Part shown: positions 6,579-13,461 of the stretch, in pieces
Layout of the letters: each line of letters begins with the position of its first letter
Numbering within the stretch: position 1 is the first letter of the stretch
Source of the DNA: an uncultured Solobacterium sp.
GTDB lineage: Bacteria; Bacillota_I; Bacilli_A; Erysipelotrichales; Erysipelotrichaceae
DNA length: 13,461 nt
Assembly: GCA_937895985.1 (NCBI GenBank)
Contig: CALBKL010000262.1
Span: forward strand, 1-13,461
Direction: 5' to 3'
The notes under the pieces: model-generated
Seen by the model: the letters and a program-made list of their open reading frames with translations, nothing else
Told to the model about the DNA's origin: nothing
The model's database searches: none
Made by a program: the position numbers and the translations under genes

Positions 6579-7365
6579 ATGACTTTTTCTTTTTGTATAA
6601 TTCTGGGAATAAGAATTCCAACATGATAGGGAAAATACCTTCCCAAGATTCTTCGCTGTGTGTGCCATTTACTACAAGATTTGGATAAGTAACGCAACCA
6701 CCTTGGGTAAAGAGATGATTGATATTCAATAACATATCTAACTCTCTTACAAGGCCTTTCTTTGTACGCTCTTCATCTGAACCAAAATCAAGGTAAATAC
6801 GAGTTTCTTTGAACTTCTTCTTTTGAATGTGATTACATAGCACATGGTAGTTAAAGATATTGGCAGGGGATACACAACCTGCTTTTGAGAAATAATCGTT
6901 ATACTCACTGATCATAAACTCAGACATGATTCCACCCATGGAAGAACCAGCGATACCTACGTGTTTACGATCTGTGTGAATGCGATAACGCTTTTGACAG
7001 TATGGTAATAGTGTTTCGATAAACCACTTACCAGTAATCTGTCCACAGGATTGAATTTGAATTCCTGCGAAAGTCTTTTCTGCGGTGAATGGGCAGTATT
7101 CATCGAGGCGCTCATCACCGATGTGATTACAATCTTGACCGATAATGACGATATCTAGTTTCTGCTTGTCTAAATATTTCTTGATACCCCAGCATTTACC
7201 ATAAGTAGCTGTTTTATTGTAGAAGAGGTTGTGACCATCAAACATATATAAAACAGGATACTTCTTTTTACTTGTATCATAACTATCTGGTAGATATACC
7301 CAGACTTTACGAGGACTTTGGTGTAAAGGTTCAATTGGTAATGTGAATTTTTCTATTTTTCCCAT
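6577..7365 (-). CDS. Putative esterase, alpha/beta hydrolase of the Fes/esterase-D type
   Basis: A 262-residue alpha/beta hydrolase of the enterochelin esterase-like putative esterase family (PF00756 type). The N-terminal half has VWVYLPDSYD and YPVLYMFDGHNLF, typical of this family's first strands and oxyanion region. The nucleophile elbow is GSSMG (140-144, Ser142), the likely acid residue is within DFGSDE (193-198), and the catalytic His is probably His236 in NGTHSEESW. There is no signal peptide or membrane segment, so it should be cytoplasmic. The substrate cannot be told; family members cleave siderophore esters, S-formylglutathione, acyl groups or sugar esters. Its start lies 13 bases inside plsY, indicating one transcript and possible coupling. 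The ribosome-binding site is weak (GGATGGG about 9 bases upstream), which fits dependence on plsY translation. Confidence 0.85.
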   Translation of the reverse strand: MGKIEKFTLPIEPLHQSPRKVWVYLPDSYDTSKKKYPVLYMFDGHNLFYNKTATYGKCWGIKKYLDKQKLDIVIIGQDCNHIGDERLDEYCPFTAEKTFAGIQIQSCGQITGKWFIETLLPYCQKRYRIHTDRKHVGIAGSSMGGIMSEFMISEYNDYFSKAGCVSPANIFNYHVLCNHIQKKKFKETRIYLDFGSDEERTKKGLVRELDMLLNINHLFTQGGCVTYPNLVVNGTHSEESWEGIFPIMLEFLFPELYKKKKS

Positions 7366-7979
7366 AGTGATTTACCCATCCATTTGATTTTACTCTCGGT
7401 ACCATTTTTTATACGCTCGATATTTGCACGATGACGATATACTACAAACAACCATAATACAAAGATGGAAAGTGTAATTGATAGTGGATTTCCAATAAAG
7501 AAACTAATGAGAATACTAGAACCTAAGCCAATCATACTGGATAAGGAAACCATACGACAAAGATAGAGGCTTACCAAGAATACAAGGAGTGGTAAGAAGA
7601 ACTGAAAGAAGTATTGGTGATTGATAAATGTAGCGATACCTAAGAAGAAGCCGAAGGAAGTCGCAACTGCTTTACCACCCTTAAACTGTGCAAAGATAGG
7701 GAAGCAGTGTCCAATACAACAAGCTAGTCCTGCGTAAATTATGGCATCCTTTGCGATGTAGCTAGCCAGTAACATTGAGAAGAATGCTTTGAGTGCATCT
7801 AGGACAATGACGATGATACCAACTTTCTTACCTAATACGCGACCTGCATTGGTACCACCAAGGTTACCTGAACCCTCTGTACGGATGTCCTTATGGAAGA
7901 ACACTTTTCCAATGACAAGTGACCATGGAATAGATCCAAATAAATAGCTTAATATAATAACGCCAATGAAATTTAGCAT
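7353..7979 (-). CDS. plsY: Acyl-phosphate:glycerol-3-phosphate acyltransferase PlsY
   Basis: A 208-residue integral membrane enzyme that transfers the acyl group from acyl-phosphate to glycerol-3-phosphate, the first acylation in phospholipid synthesis. The three family signatures are present: SGNLGGTN (37-44, usually SGNIGATN), GHCFPIFAQFKGGKAVAT (90-107) and HRANIERIKNGTE (183-195). Several membrane segments are evident (about 1-26, 52-72, 79-93, 108-140, 144-162 and 166-181). The start at 7979 follows AGGGGG by about nine bases. It is transcribed divergently from parE; plsY beside parEC is also the arrangement in Bacillus, so this is conserved synteny. A likely promoter on the minus strand has TTTAAA at 8046-8041 and TAAAAT at 8022-8017, with a palindrome overlapping the -35 and spacer. 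Confidence 0.96.
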   Translation of the reverse strand: MLNFIGVIILSYLFGSIPWSLVIGKVFFHKDIRTEGSGNLGGTNAGRVLGKKVGIIVIVLDALKAFFSMLLASYIAKDAIIYAGLACCIGHCFPIFAQFKGGKAVATSFGFFLGIATFINHQYFFQFFLPLLVFLVSLYLCRMVSLSSMIGLGSSILISFFIGNPLSITLSIFVLWLFVVYRHRANIERIKNGTESKIKWMGKSLWEK

Positions 7980-8016
7980 AGATTAAATCCCCCTGTTGAT
8001 ATATTACCACATCAGT

Positions 8017-8046
8017 ATTTTAGATATAAAATCAAATTGATTTAAA
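8017..8046 (-). promoter_or_regulatory. Predicted plsY promoter with overlapping palindrome
   Basis: Read on the minus strand, TTTAAA (8046-8041) is a 4-of-6 -35 and TAAAAT (8022-8017) a 5-of-6 -10, with an 18-base spacer. The perfect palindrome AAATCAA-A-TTGATTT (8029-8043) overlaps the -35 and spacer, where a repressor would interfere with polymerase. Both calls rest on pattern only. Confidence 0.4.
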
Positions 8047-8124
8047 ACCCTTTGGTTGTGACAAAATCAAGTAAAATGAACGTGTAGATTGTCGTAGGAC
8101 AAGGATATTAAAGTGACCTAATTA

Positions 8125-8133
8125 TGATATAAT
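8125..8133 (+). promoter_or_regulatory. Extended -10 promoter of the parE-parC-yqeH operon
   Basis: TGA-TATAAT, a perfect -10 with the upstream TG of an extended -10, lies 24 bases before the parE ATG. The -35 region near 8104-8110 is poor, which is usual with an extended -10. The ribosome-binding site AGGAG (8146-8150) is 7 bases before the start. ACCTA (8116-8120) and TAGGT (8137-8141) flank the -10 as an inverted repeat. Confidence 0.7.
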
Positions 8134-8157
8134 ACATAGGTTATTAGGAGTTTTTGC

Positions 8158-10077
8158 ATGGCGAATAGATATGATGATAACAGTATTCAAATTTTAGAAG
8201 GTTTAGAGGCAGTTAGAAAGCGTCCTGGTATGTATATCGGCTCTACGGATACAAGAGGATTGCACCATCTGATTTGGGAGATCGTTGACAATTCTATTGA
8301 TGAAGCGTTAAACGGTTATGGTAAGAAAATCCAAATTACGTTAGAGGCAGATGGTAGTGTCACTGTTCAGGACGAAGGTCGTGGTATGCCTATCGGTCAA
8401 CATGCTAGCGGTGTAAATACATTGCAGGTCATTTTTACTGTGCTTCACGCTGGTGGTAAGTTCTCCAGTGAAGGTGGCTATAAGACGGCTGGTGGTTTAC
8501 ATGGTGTAGGTGCGTCAGTCGTAAATGCCTTAAGTGAATGGCTAACTGTAGAGGTTGCCCATGATGGGGAACTTGTTCGCATGGAATTTGCGGATGGTGG
8601 TAAGAAGATTGGTAAGCTAGAACATCTAGGTAAGACCAATCGTACTGGTTCTACAGTTCGTTTTAAACCAGATCCACGTATCTTCTCTACAACGGAGTAC
8701 AAGTATGATGTTGTGTGTGAAAGAGCACGTGAAGAAGCTTTCTTGTTAAGTGGAATTGCGATGGTCGTTAGCGATAAGCGTAATAAGAAAAATGAAACTG
8801 AAACATATCTATATGAAGATGGATTAACGGCCTTCTTAGAATACTTACATGAAGATCGCAATGTCTTAATGAATCCAGTGAAATTCAGTGGGGAAGCTAA
8901 TGGTATCCAAGTCGAAGCTGCTTTTCAATATACTGATGATTATCAAGAGAATACATATAGCTTCGTTAACCTTGTTCGCACTAGCGATGGTGGTACACAC
9001 GAAGTTGGTTTTAAGGGTGCTTTTACAAAAGCTATCAATGACTATGCAAGAAAATATGGCCTATTAAAGGCGAAGGATAAAAATCTAGAAGGTGGAGATG
9101 TACGTGAGGGTCTTACAACAATCCTTTCCGTATCTGTCCCTGAAGGATTATTACAGTTTGAAGGACAGACCAAGAGTAAGCTTGGAACTCCACAAGCTAA
9201 GACTGCAGTAGAAGCAGTTGTCTCGGAGAAGTTATCCTTCTGGTTAGAAGAAAATCGCAATCAATCCGATACATTAGTACGTAAGATGTTAAAGGCATCC
9301 CTTGCACGTATCGCTGCACGTAAGGCTCGAGATGAAATCCGTAAAGGTAAGCGTGTTGGTAAGGGTGAAAAGGTATTATCTGGTAAGTTAGCACCTGCAC
9401 AGACAAAGGATGCTCGTATCAAGGAACTATTCTTGGTCGAGGGTGATTCTGCCGGAGGTTCCGCAAAACAAGGAAGAGATTCTCATTATCAAGCAATCTT
9501 GCCGTTACGTGGTAAGGTATTAAACACTGAGAAATGTACACTCGCCGATATTGAAAAGAATGAAGAGTTAAATACATTAATCTATACATTAGGTGCAGGT
9601 GTTGGTCCTGACTTTGACTACGAGGAATCGAATTATGGCAAAGTTATTATCATGACCGATGCGGATGATGATGGATCTCACATTCAGATTTTATTATTAA
9701 CATTCTTCTATCGTTACATGCGTCCACTGTTAGAGCAGGGAATGGTATATATCGCCTTACCTCCACTCTATAAAGTGACAAAGGGTAAGACGACAGAATA
9801 TGTCTACAGTGATCAAGAATTAGATGCTTTACGTCGTAAACTTGGTAAAGTTGAAATTCAACGTTATAAAGGTTTAGGTGAAATGAACGCTACGCAGCTA
9901 TGGGAGACAACAATGGATCCATCCCAACGTACACTAATTAAAGTGGGTATCAGTGATGGTGTAAAGGCTGAACGTCGTGTAACTGTACTCATGGGAGATA
10001 AAGCAGAATTACGTCGTAAGTGGATTGAAGATAACGTTTCATTTACATTAGAAGATACGTTTGACTTGGAGGGCTAA
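8158..10077 (+). CDS. parE: DNA topoisomerase IV subunit B (ParE)
   Basis: The 639-residue ATPase/TOPRIM subunit of topoisomerase IV, which with ParC separates linked daughter chromosomes. GHKL ATPase motifs: EIVDNSIDEA (41-50, Glu41 and Asn45), DEGRGMP (72-78) and GGLHGVGASVVNALS (112-126). The transducer domain follows, with the ATP-contacting loop QTKSKLGTPQA (337-347). TOPRIM motifs are VEGDSAGGSAKQGRD (427-441, Glu428) and DADDDGSHI (501-509), and the C-terminal signature is QRYKGLGEMNATQLWETTMDP (568-588). ParE rather than GyrB is chosen from the N-terminal wording (DDNSIQILEGLEAVRKRPGMYIG), the STTEYKYDV segment and the paired ParC-type gene directly downstream. Length fits Gram-positive ParE. 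The stop overlaps the parC start (TAATG), so the two subunits are coupled in translation. Confidence 0.95.
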   Translation: MANRYDDNSIQILEGLEAVRKRPGMYIGSTDTRGLHHLIWEIVDNSIDEALNGYGKKIQITLEADGSVTVQDEGRGMPIGQHASGVNTLQVIFTVLHAGGKFSSEGGYKTAGGLHGVGASVVNALSEWLTVEVAHDGELVRMEFADGGKKIGKLEHLGKTNRTGSTVRFKPDPRIFSTTEYKYDVVCERAREEAFLLSGIAMVVSDKRNKKNETETYLYEDGLTAFLEYLHEDRNVLMNPVKFSGEANGIQVEAAFQYTDDYQENTYSFVNLVRTSDGGTHEVGFKGAFTKAINDYARKYGLLKAKDKNLEGGDVREGLTTILSVSVPEGLLQFEGQTKSKLGTPQAKTAVEAVVSEKLSFWLEENRNQSDTLVRKMLKASLARIAARKARDEIRKGKRVGKGEKVLSGKLAPAQTKDARIKELFLVEGDSAGGSAKQGRDSHYQAILPLRGKVLNTEKCTLADIEKNEELNTLIYTLGAGVGPDFDYEESNYGKVIIMTDADDDGSHIQILLLTFFYRYMRPLLEQGMVYIALPPLYKVTKGKTTEYVYSDQELDALRRKLGKVEIQRYKGLGEMNATQLWETTMDPSQRTLIKVGISDGVKAERRVTVLMGDKAELRRKWIEDNVSFTLEDTFDLEG

Positions 10078-12584
10078 TGGTTAAGAAGAAGACAATCGTT
10101 GACAATACAAAATATAGACCAGAGCTACTCGAAGATATTATGGGAGCTGGCTTTGGTAGATATGCCAAATATATTATTCAAGAGCGTGCATTACCAGATG
10201 CGCGTGATGGTTTAAAGCCAGTACAGCGTAGAATTTTATATGCGATGTACCATGATGGAAATACATGGGACCATGCATACCGCAAGTCTGCTAAGACAGT
10301 CGGTCTTGTAATCGGTAATTATCACCCACATGGTGATACTTCTGTATACGATGCGATGGTACGTATGTCTCAAGATTGGAAGGTACGGTTACCACTCATT
10401 GACATGCATGGTAATAACGGTTCTATTGACGATGACCCAGCAGCTGCGATGCGTTATACCGAAGCTAGACTTGCCAAGGTTACACAAGTCATGGAAGAAG
10501 ACTTGGATAAGAATACCGTTGAAATGGCACCGAACTTTGATGACACAGAACATGAACCAACAGTACTACCTGTACCGTTTCCAGTCATGTTAGTGAATGG
10601 TGCGACAGGTATTGCGGCAGGTTATGCCACAAACATGCCACCACATAACTTAAATGAAGTGGTTGATGCGACAATCTATCGTATTCAAAATCCAGAGAGT
10701 GCTTTGACAGACGTGATGGATATTTTAACGGGGCCTGACTTTCCGACTGGTGGTATTGTACAGGGTGAAGCTGGTATTCGTGATGCCTTCATAACTGGTA
10801 AGGGTAGAATTGTTGTGCGTTCCAAGTGTGAAATTCACGAGGAGAAATCTTGCCAACAAATCATTGTCACAGAAATTCCTTATGAAGTTGTCAAAGGACA
10901 GCTTGTTAAGAAGATGGATGAAATCCGTGTTTCGAAAGATATCGATGGTATCTTAGATGTACGTGATGAATCTGACCGTGAAGGGTTGCGTATTGTCGTT
11001 GATGTTCGCAAGGATATCGACGCCAATATGATTCTCAATTATTTCTATAAGAATACAGACTTACAGGTCTACTATAACTACAATAATGTCGCAATCATTG
11101 ATAAGCGTCCTGTCCAGGTAGGTTTACTTGGACTATTAGATGCGTTTATCGCATTCCGTAAGGAAGTCGTATTACGTCGTTCTCGCTATGAGTTAGATAA
11201 GATGGAAGCCCGTTGTCATATCATTGAAGGTTTGATGAAGGCTGTTTCAATCTTAGATGAAGTGATTCGTATTATTCGTGCTTCGCAAGATAAGGGTGAT
11301 GCAAAACGTAACTTGATGAATGAATTTGGCTTTGATGAACCACAGTCTGAAGCTATTGTTTCCTTACGTCTATATCGTTTATCCAATACGGATATCATTA
11401 CATTACGCGAAGAGTTTGCGGAACTTGTCAATCAGATTGAAGAGACAAAAGCAATCATTGAAAATGAAAATGTATTGCATTCCGTAATTATCAAGGAATT
11501 ACGAAATGTGAAGAAAGAGTATGGTCAAGAACGTCGTACACGTATTGAAGCTGAAGTTGAAGAAATCAACTATGATAAGACGGCGATGATTGCGAATGAG
11601 CGTGTTGTAGTAACTGTCAGTCGTGATGGTTATCTCAAGCGTGTATCTATGCGTAGCTATAATGCAGTAGGTGATCAAGAAACAACTATCAAAGATGGAG
11701 ATGTACTGATTGGTACAACAGAGTGCGATACACTCGATACATTATTACTATTTACATCCAAAGGTAACTACGCATCTATTCCAGTTTGGCAAATTGAAGA
11801 AGGCAAATGGAAAGATGTTGGTATGCATCTAAATAAAGTTGTACGTATCGATGGTGAAGACAAGATCAAGAATGCAATTCTTATCAAGAGTTTCGATACG
11901 TATGCATGGATTGTGACAGTAAGTTCTGCTGGTCAAATCAAGAAGACTCCAGTGAATAACTGGCAAGTAGAGCGTAACAATAAAGTCATGACAGCGATGA
12001 ATCTTGGTAAGGGTGCAGAAATGATCAATGCCTTTATTGTATATAGTAACCAACAGATCTTAATGGTAAGTAAAGATGGTTATTCTTATCATTTTGCGGT
12101 TGAAGATATTCCAGCCACCGGTGTTAAGTCCAAGGGTGTTAAGGCAATGAATCTTGGTAAAGGTGATGCATTAGCATGGGGTTGTGTAATGAATGCAGAA
12201 GATCCAGCTGTTCTCTTTATGACAAATGTTGGACAGATGAAGCGTGTTCATACGGAAGAAATTGTCTTTGGTAATCGACCAATGAAGGGTAACTTAATTT
12301 GTAAACGTTTAAAGACAAATCCAAGTATCGTAATACTTGCTAAGGCAGTCAGTGCAGGAGAAGAGTTAGTCTTCAAAGATCCTGAAAGACAAGTAATACG
12401 TGCTTCTGAAATACCACTCAAACCACGTGAAAGTGGCTTTGGTTCACCTATCGTTTTGAAGGATGGTTGGGATTTATATCGTGGTATTGATGAATGTCGT
12501 ATTATTGATATACCAACAGACGCCGATAACGAAGTACATGAAGATGTAGAGCGTTTAAGTCTATTTGATGAGAAGGAAGGCTAA
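10077..12584 (+). CDS. parC: DNA topoisomerase IV subunit A (ParC)
   Basis: The 835-residue DNA breakage-reunion subunit of topoisomerase IV. The catalytic Tyr is Tyr127 in AAMRYTEARL, within the ParC-like wording MHGNNGSIDDDPAAAMRY. The quinolone-pocket helix reads HPHGDTSVYDAM (83-94): Thr88 where ParC commonly has Ser, with the acidic partner Asp92 retained. The tower and coiled-coil regions run to about residue 490. From about 505 the C-terminal beta-pinwheel begins (VTVSRDGYLKRVS), with repeated blade motifs such as TAMNLGKGAEMI and KAMNLGKGDALA. No gyrase-type QxRGGxG box is present, supporting ParC over GyrA. Translation starts within the parE stop codon; GGAGGG lies only three bases before the ATG. 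It is followed after two bases by yqeH. Confidence 0.95.
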   Translation: MVKKKTIVDNTKYRPELLEDIMGAGFGRYAKYIIQERALPDARDGLKPVQRRILYAMYHDGNTWDHAYRKSAKTVGLVIGNYHPHGDTSVYDAMVRMSQDWKVRLPLIDMHGNNGSIDDDPAAAMRYTEARLAKVTQVMEEDLDKNTVEMAPNFDDTEHEPTVLPVPFPVMLVNGATGIAAGYATNMPPHNLNEVVDATIYRIQNPESALTDVMDILTGPDFPTGGIVQGEAGIRDAFITGKGRIVVRSKCEIHEEKSCQQIIVTEIPYEVVKGQLVKKMDEIRVSKDIDGILDVRDESDREGLRIVVDVRKDIDANMILNYFYKNTDLQVYYNYNNVAIIDKRPVQVGLLGLLDAFIAFRKEVVLRRSRYELDKMEARCHIIEGLMKAVSILDEVIRIIRASQDKGDAKRNLMNEFGFDEPQSEAIVSLRLYRLSNTDIITLREEFAELVNQIEETKAIIENENVLHSVIIKELRNVKKEYGQERRTRIEAEVEEINYDKTAMIANERVVVTVSRDGYLKRVSMRSYNAVGDQETTIKDGDVLIGTTECDTLDTLLLFTSKGNYASIPVWQIEEGKWKDVGMHLNKVVRIDGEDKIKNAILIKSFDTYAWIVTVSSAGQIKKTPVNNWQVERNNKVMTAMNLGKGAEMINAFIVYSNQQILMVSKDGYSYHFAVEDIPATGVKSKGVKAMNLGKGDALAWGCVMNAEDPAVLFMTNVGQMKRVHTEEIVFGNRPMKGNLICKRLKTNPSIVILAKAVSAGEELVFKDPERQVIRASEIPLKPRESGFGSPIVLKDGWDLYRGIDECRIIDIPTDADNEVHEDVERLSLFDEKEG

Positions 12585-12586
12585 TC

Positions 12587-13461
12587 ATGACAATATGTAA
12601 AGGATGCGGTGCAGTATTACAAACAACTGATTCAAAAATGATTGGTTATAGTCCTAAAGCTGAGGCAGAATATTGTCAAAGATGTTTCCGTTTGATTCAC
12701 TATGATGATTTAACAATCTCCATGAAGACAGGTATCGATCCAGTTGCGGTTGTGAATCGTATTGCAAGGATGGATGCGCTAATTCTATGGGTGATTGATC
12801 TATATGATTTTGAGGCAGGTATTATTAACGGGATTAACCGTAAATTTGCTAATAAAGATATCGTGATGGTTGCGACAAAGAGAGACTTATTACCTGCATC
12901 ATGTGGAGAAGAGAAGATTGCACATTTTGTCTTTGGACGACTCAAAGATTTGGGTATTCGCATTGAACGGTTAATTCTTGCGTCCAAAGAAGAAAAGATG
13001 GGTGTCGAAGAAATTAAAGAATGCGTTGATGAACTTGCAAATGGTAGACAAATTGTTGTAATGGGTAAGGCTAACTCTGGTAAGAGTACTTTAATCAATA
13101 ACTTGATGTCTACACAGGTTCTTACCGCTTCTAGATATCCGGGTACTACCCTAGATTTCAATGAGCTGGAAATTGATGGACATACCTACATCGATACACC
13201 AGGCATCGAAATTGGTAATAGTATGTTAATGGAAGTGAGCGAGGCAGATTTAAAGACAATCATGCCAAGCAAGAATGTGAAACCACAGGTATTCCAATTA
13301 CGTGGTGAACAAAGCTTCTTTATAGGAGGCTTAGCACGCCTAGATTTATCTAGCTGTCATCATGCAAGCTGTGTATGGTATCTAAGTGATCGTCTCAACG
13401 TTCATCGTACCAACGGTAACTACGCTGATGAAAAATGGAATACACATGTTGGAACATTATT
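12587..13461 (+). CDS. yqeH: Ribosome-assembly GTPase YqeH (3' end beyond window)
   Basis: The frame is open from the ATG at 12587 to the window edge, 291 residues; the B. subtilis family member has 366, so roughly the last 75 are missing. YqeH is a circularly permuted GTPase needed for 30S subunit assembly. Visible parts: an N-terminal zinc finger with Cys4, Cys7, Cys30 and Cys33 (CKGC and CQRC); then, in permuted order, G4 TKRD (97-100), G1 GKANSGKST (160-168), G2 PGTT (185-188) and G3 DTPG (203-206); then a C-terminal region with VFQLRG and FFIGGLARLD, which is typical of YqeH. The G4 motif has Thr in place of the usual Asn, and G1 has Ser in place of the usual Val. The ribosome-binding site AAGGAAGG lies six bases upstream and the gene starts two bases after parC, so it belongs to the parE-parC operon. 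Confidence 0.94.
   Translation, partial: MTICKGCGAVLQTTDSKMIGYSPKAEAEYCQRCFRLIHYDDLTISMKTGIDPVAVVNRIARMDALILWVIDLYDFEAGIINGINRKFANKDIVMVATKRDLLPASCGEEKIAHFVFGRLKDLGIRIERLILASKEEKMGVEEIKECVDELANGRQIVVMGKANSGKSTLINNLMSTQVLTASRYPGTTLDFNELEIDGHTYIDTPGIEIGNSMLMEVSEADLKTIMPSKNVKPQVFQLRGEQSFFIGGLARLDLSSCHHASCVWYLSDRLNVHRTNGNYADEKWNTHVGTL

Noticed and set aside
8478..8861. Minus-strand frame of 127 codons opposite parE
   Set aside because: The composition is that of an antisense shadow of a conserved gene, with no start signal.
10330..10593. Plus-strand frame inside parC in another phase
   Set aside because: It overlaps the most conserved part of parC; the Trp/Met/Leu-rich product looks like a frame shadow.
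8158..12584. Gyrase gyrB-gyrA instead of topoisomerase IV
   Set aside because: The A subunit lacks the gyrase QxRGGxG box and has ParC wording around the catalytic Tyr, and plsY lies divergently upstream as with parEC.
12700..13161. Minus-strand 153-codon frame at the right end
   Set aside because: It is antisense to yqeH, whose zinc finger and GTPase motifs are clear on the plus strand.
1..13461. CRISPR arrays, insertion sequences, tRNA or rRNA genes
   Set aside because: No regularly spaced repeats, transposase motifs or RNA gene signatures were seen on either strand.

Overview
The window is a low-GC, densely packed chromosomal segment from a Gram-positive bacterium of the Bacillota. The gene set (RarA, LonA, a DegV-type protein, PlsY, topoisomerase IV ParE/ParC, YqeH), strong AGGAGG ribosome-binding sites, TATAAT-type -10 boxes and CIRCE control of lon fit Bacillota. 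An Erysipelotrichia-like relative of the mollicutes is my best guess, held loosely because there is no rRNA or marker comparison. The content is mainly housekeeping. I see no insertion sequence, prophage, CRISPR array, tRNA or rRNA, and no gene-free stretch above 300 bases; the longest gap is 178 bp.

Layout. (1) Bases 1-1414, plus strand: the end of a truncated membrane protein, then two small overlapping multi-TM proteins that look like ABC-2-type permease halves, closed by a hairpin terminator. (2) 1464-3200, plus: a promoter, rarA and a translationally coupled 112-residue protein of the nucleoside deoxyribosyltransferase-like fold, closed by a hairpin. (3) 3192-5616, plus: lon under a CIRCE (HrcA) operator. 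The left operator arm is also the 3' arm of the preceding terminator hairpin, and the two arms cover the predicted -35 and -10 of the lon promoter. (4) 5645-6578, plus: a single-gene DegV/FakB-like unit, ending in a hairpin that serves both strands. (5) 6577-7979, minus: plsY followed by an overlapping esterase gene. (6) 8125-13461, plus: parE, parC and yqeH (cut by the window end), tightly packed and divergent from plsY.

How the genes relate. RarA (stalled forks), topoisomerase IV (decatenation) and YqeH (30S assembly) serve replication and growth. Lon with CIRCE is the protein-quality response. PlsY makes lysophosphatidate from acyl-phosphate, and the DegV/FakB family presents fatty acids to FakA for acyl-phosphate formation, so the two flanking units may feed one membrane-lipid pathway. 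The DegV protein here, however, lacks the usual C-terminal His/GPG motif. The most notable signals are the fused terminator/CIRCE module before lon, the rarA-linked nucleotide-enzyme-like gene, and the palindrome in the plsY-parE divergent region. I found no clear sign of a wholly new multi-gene system.
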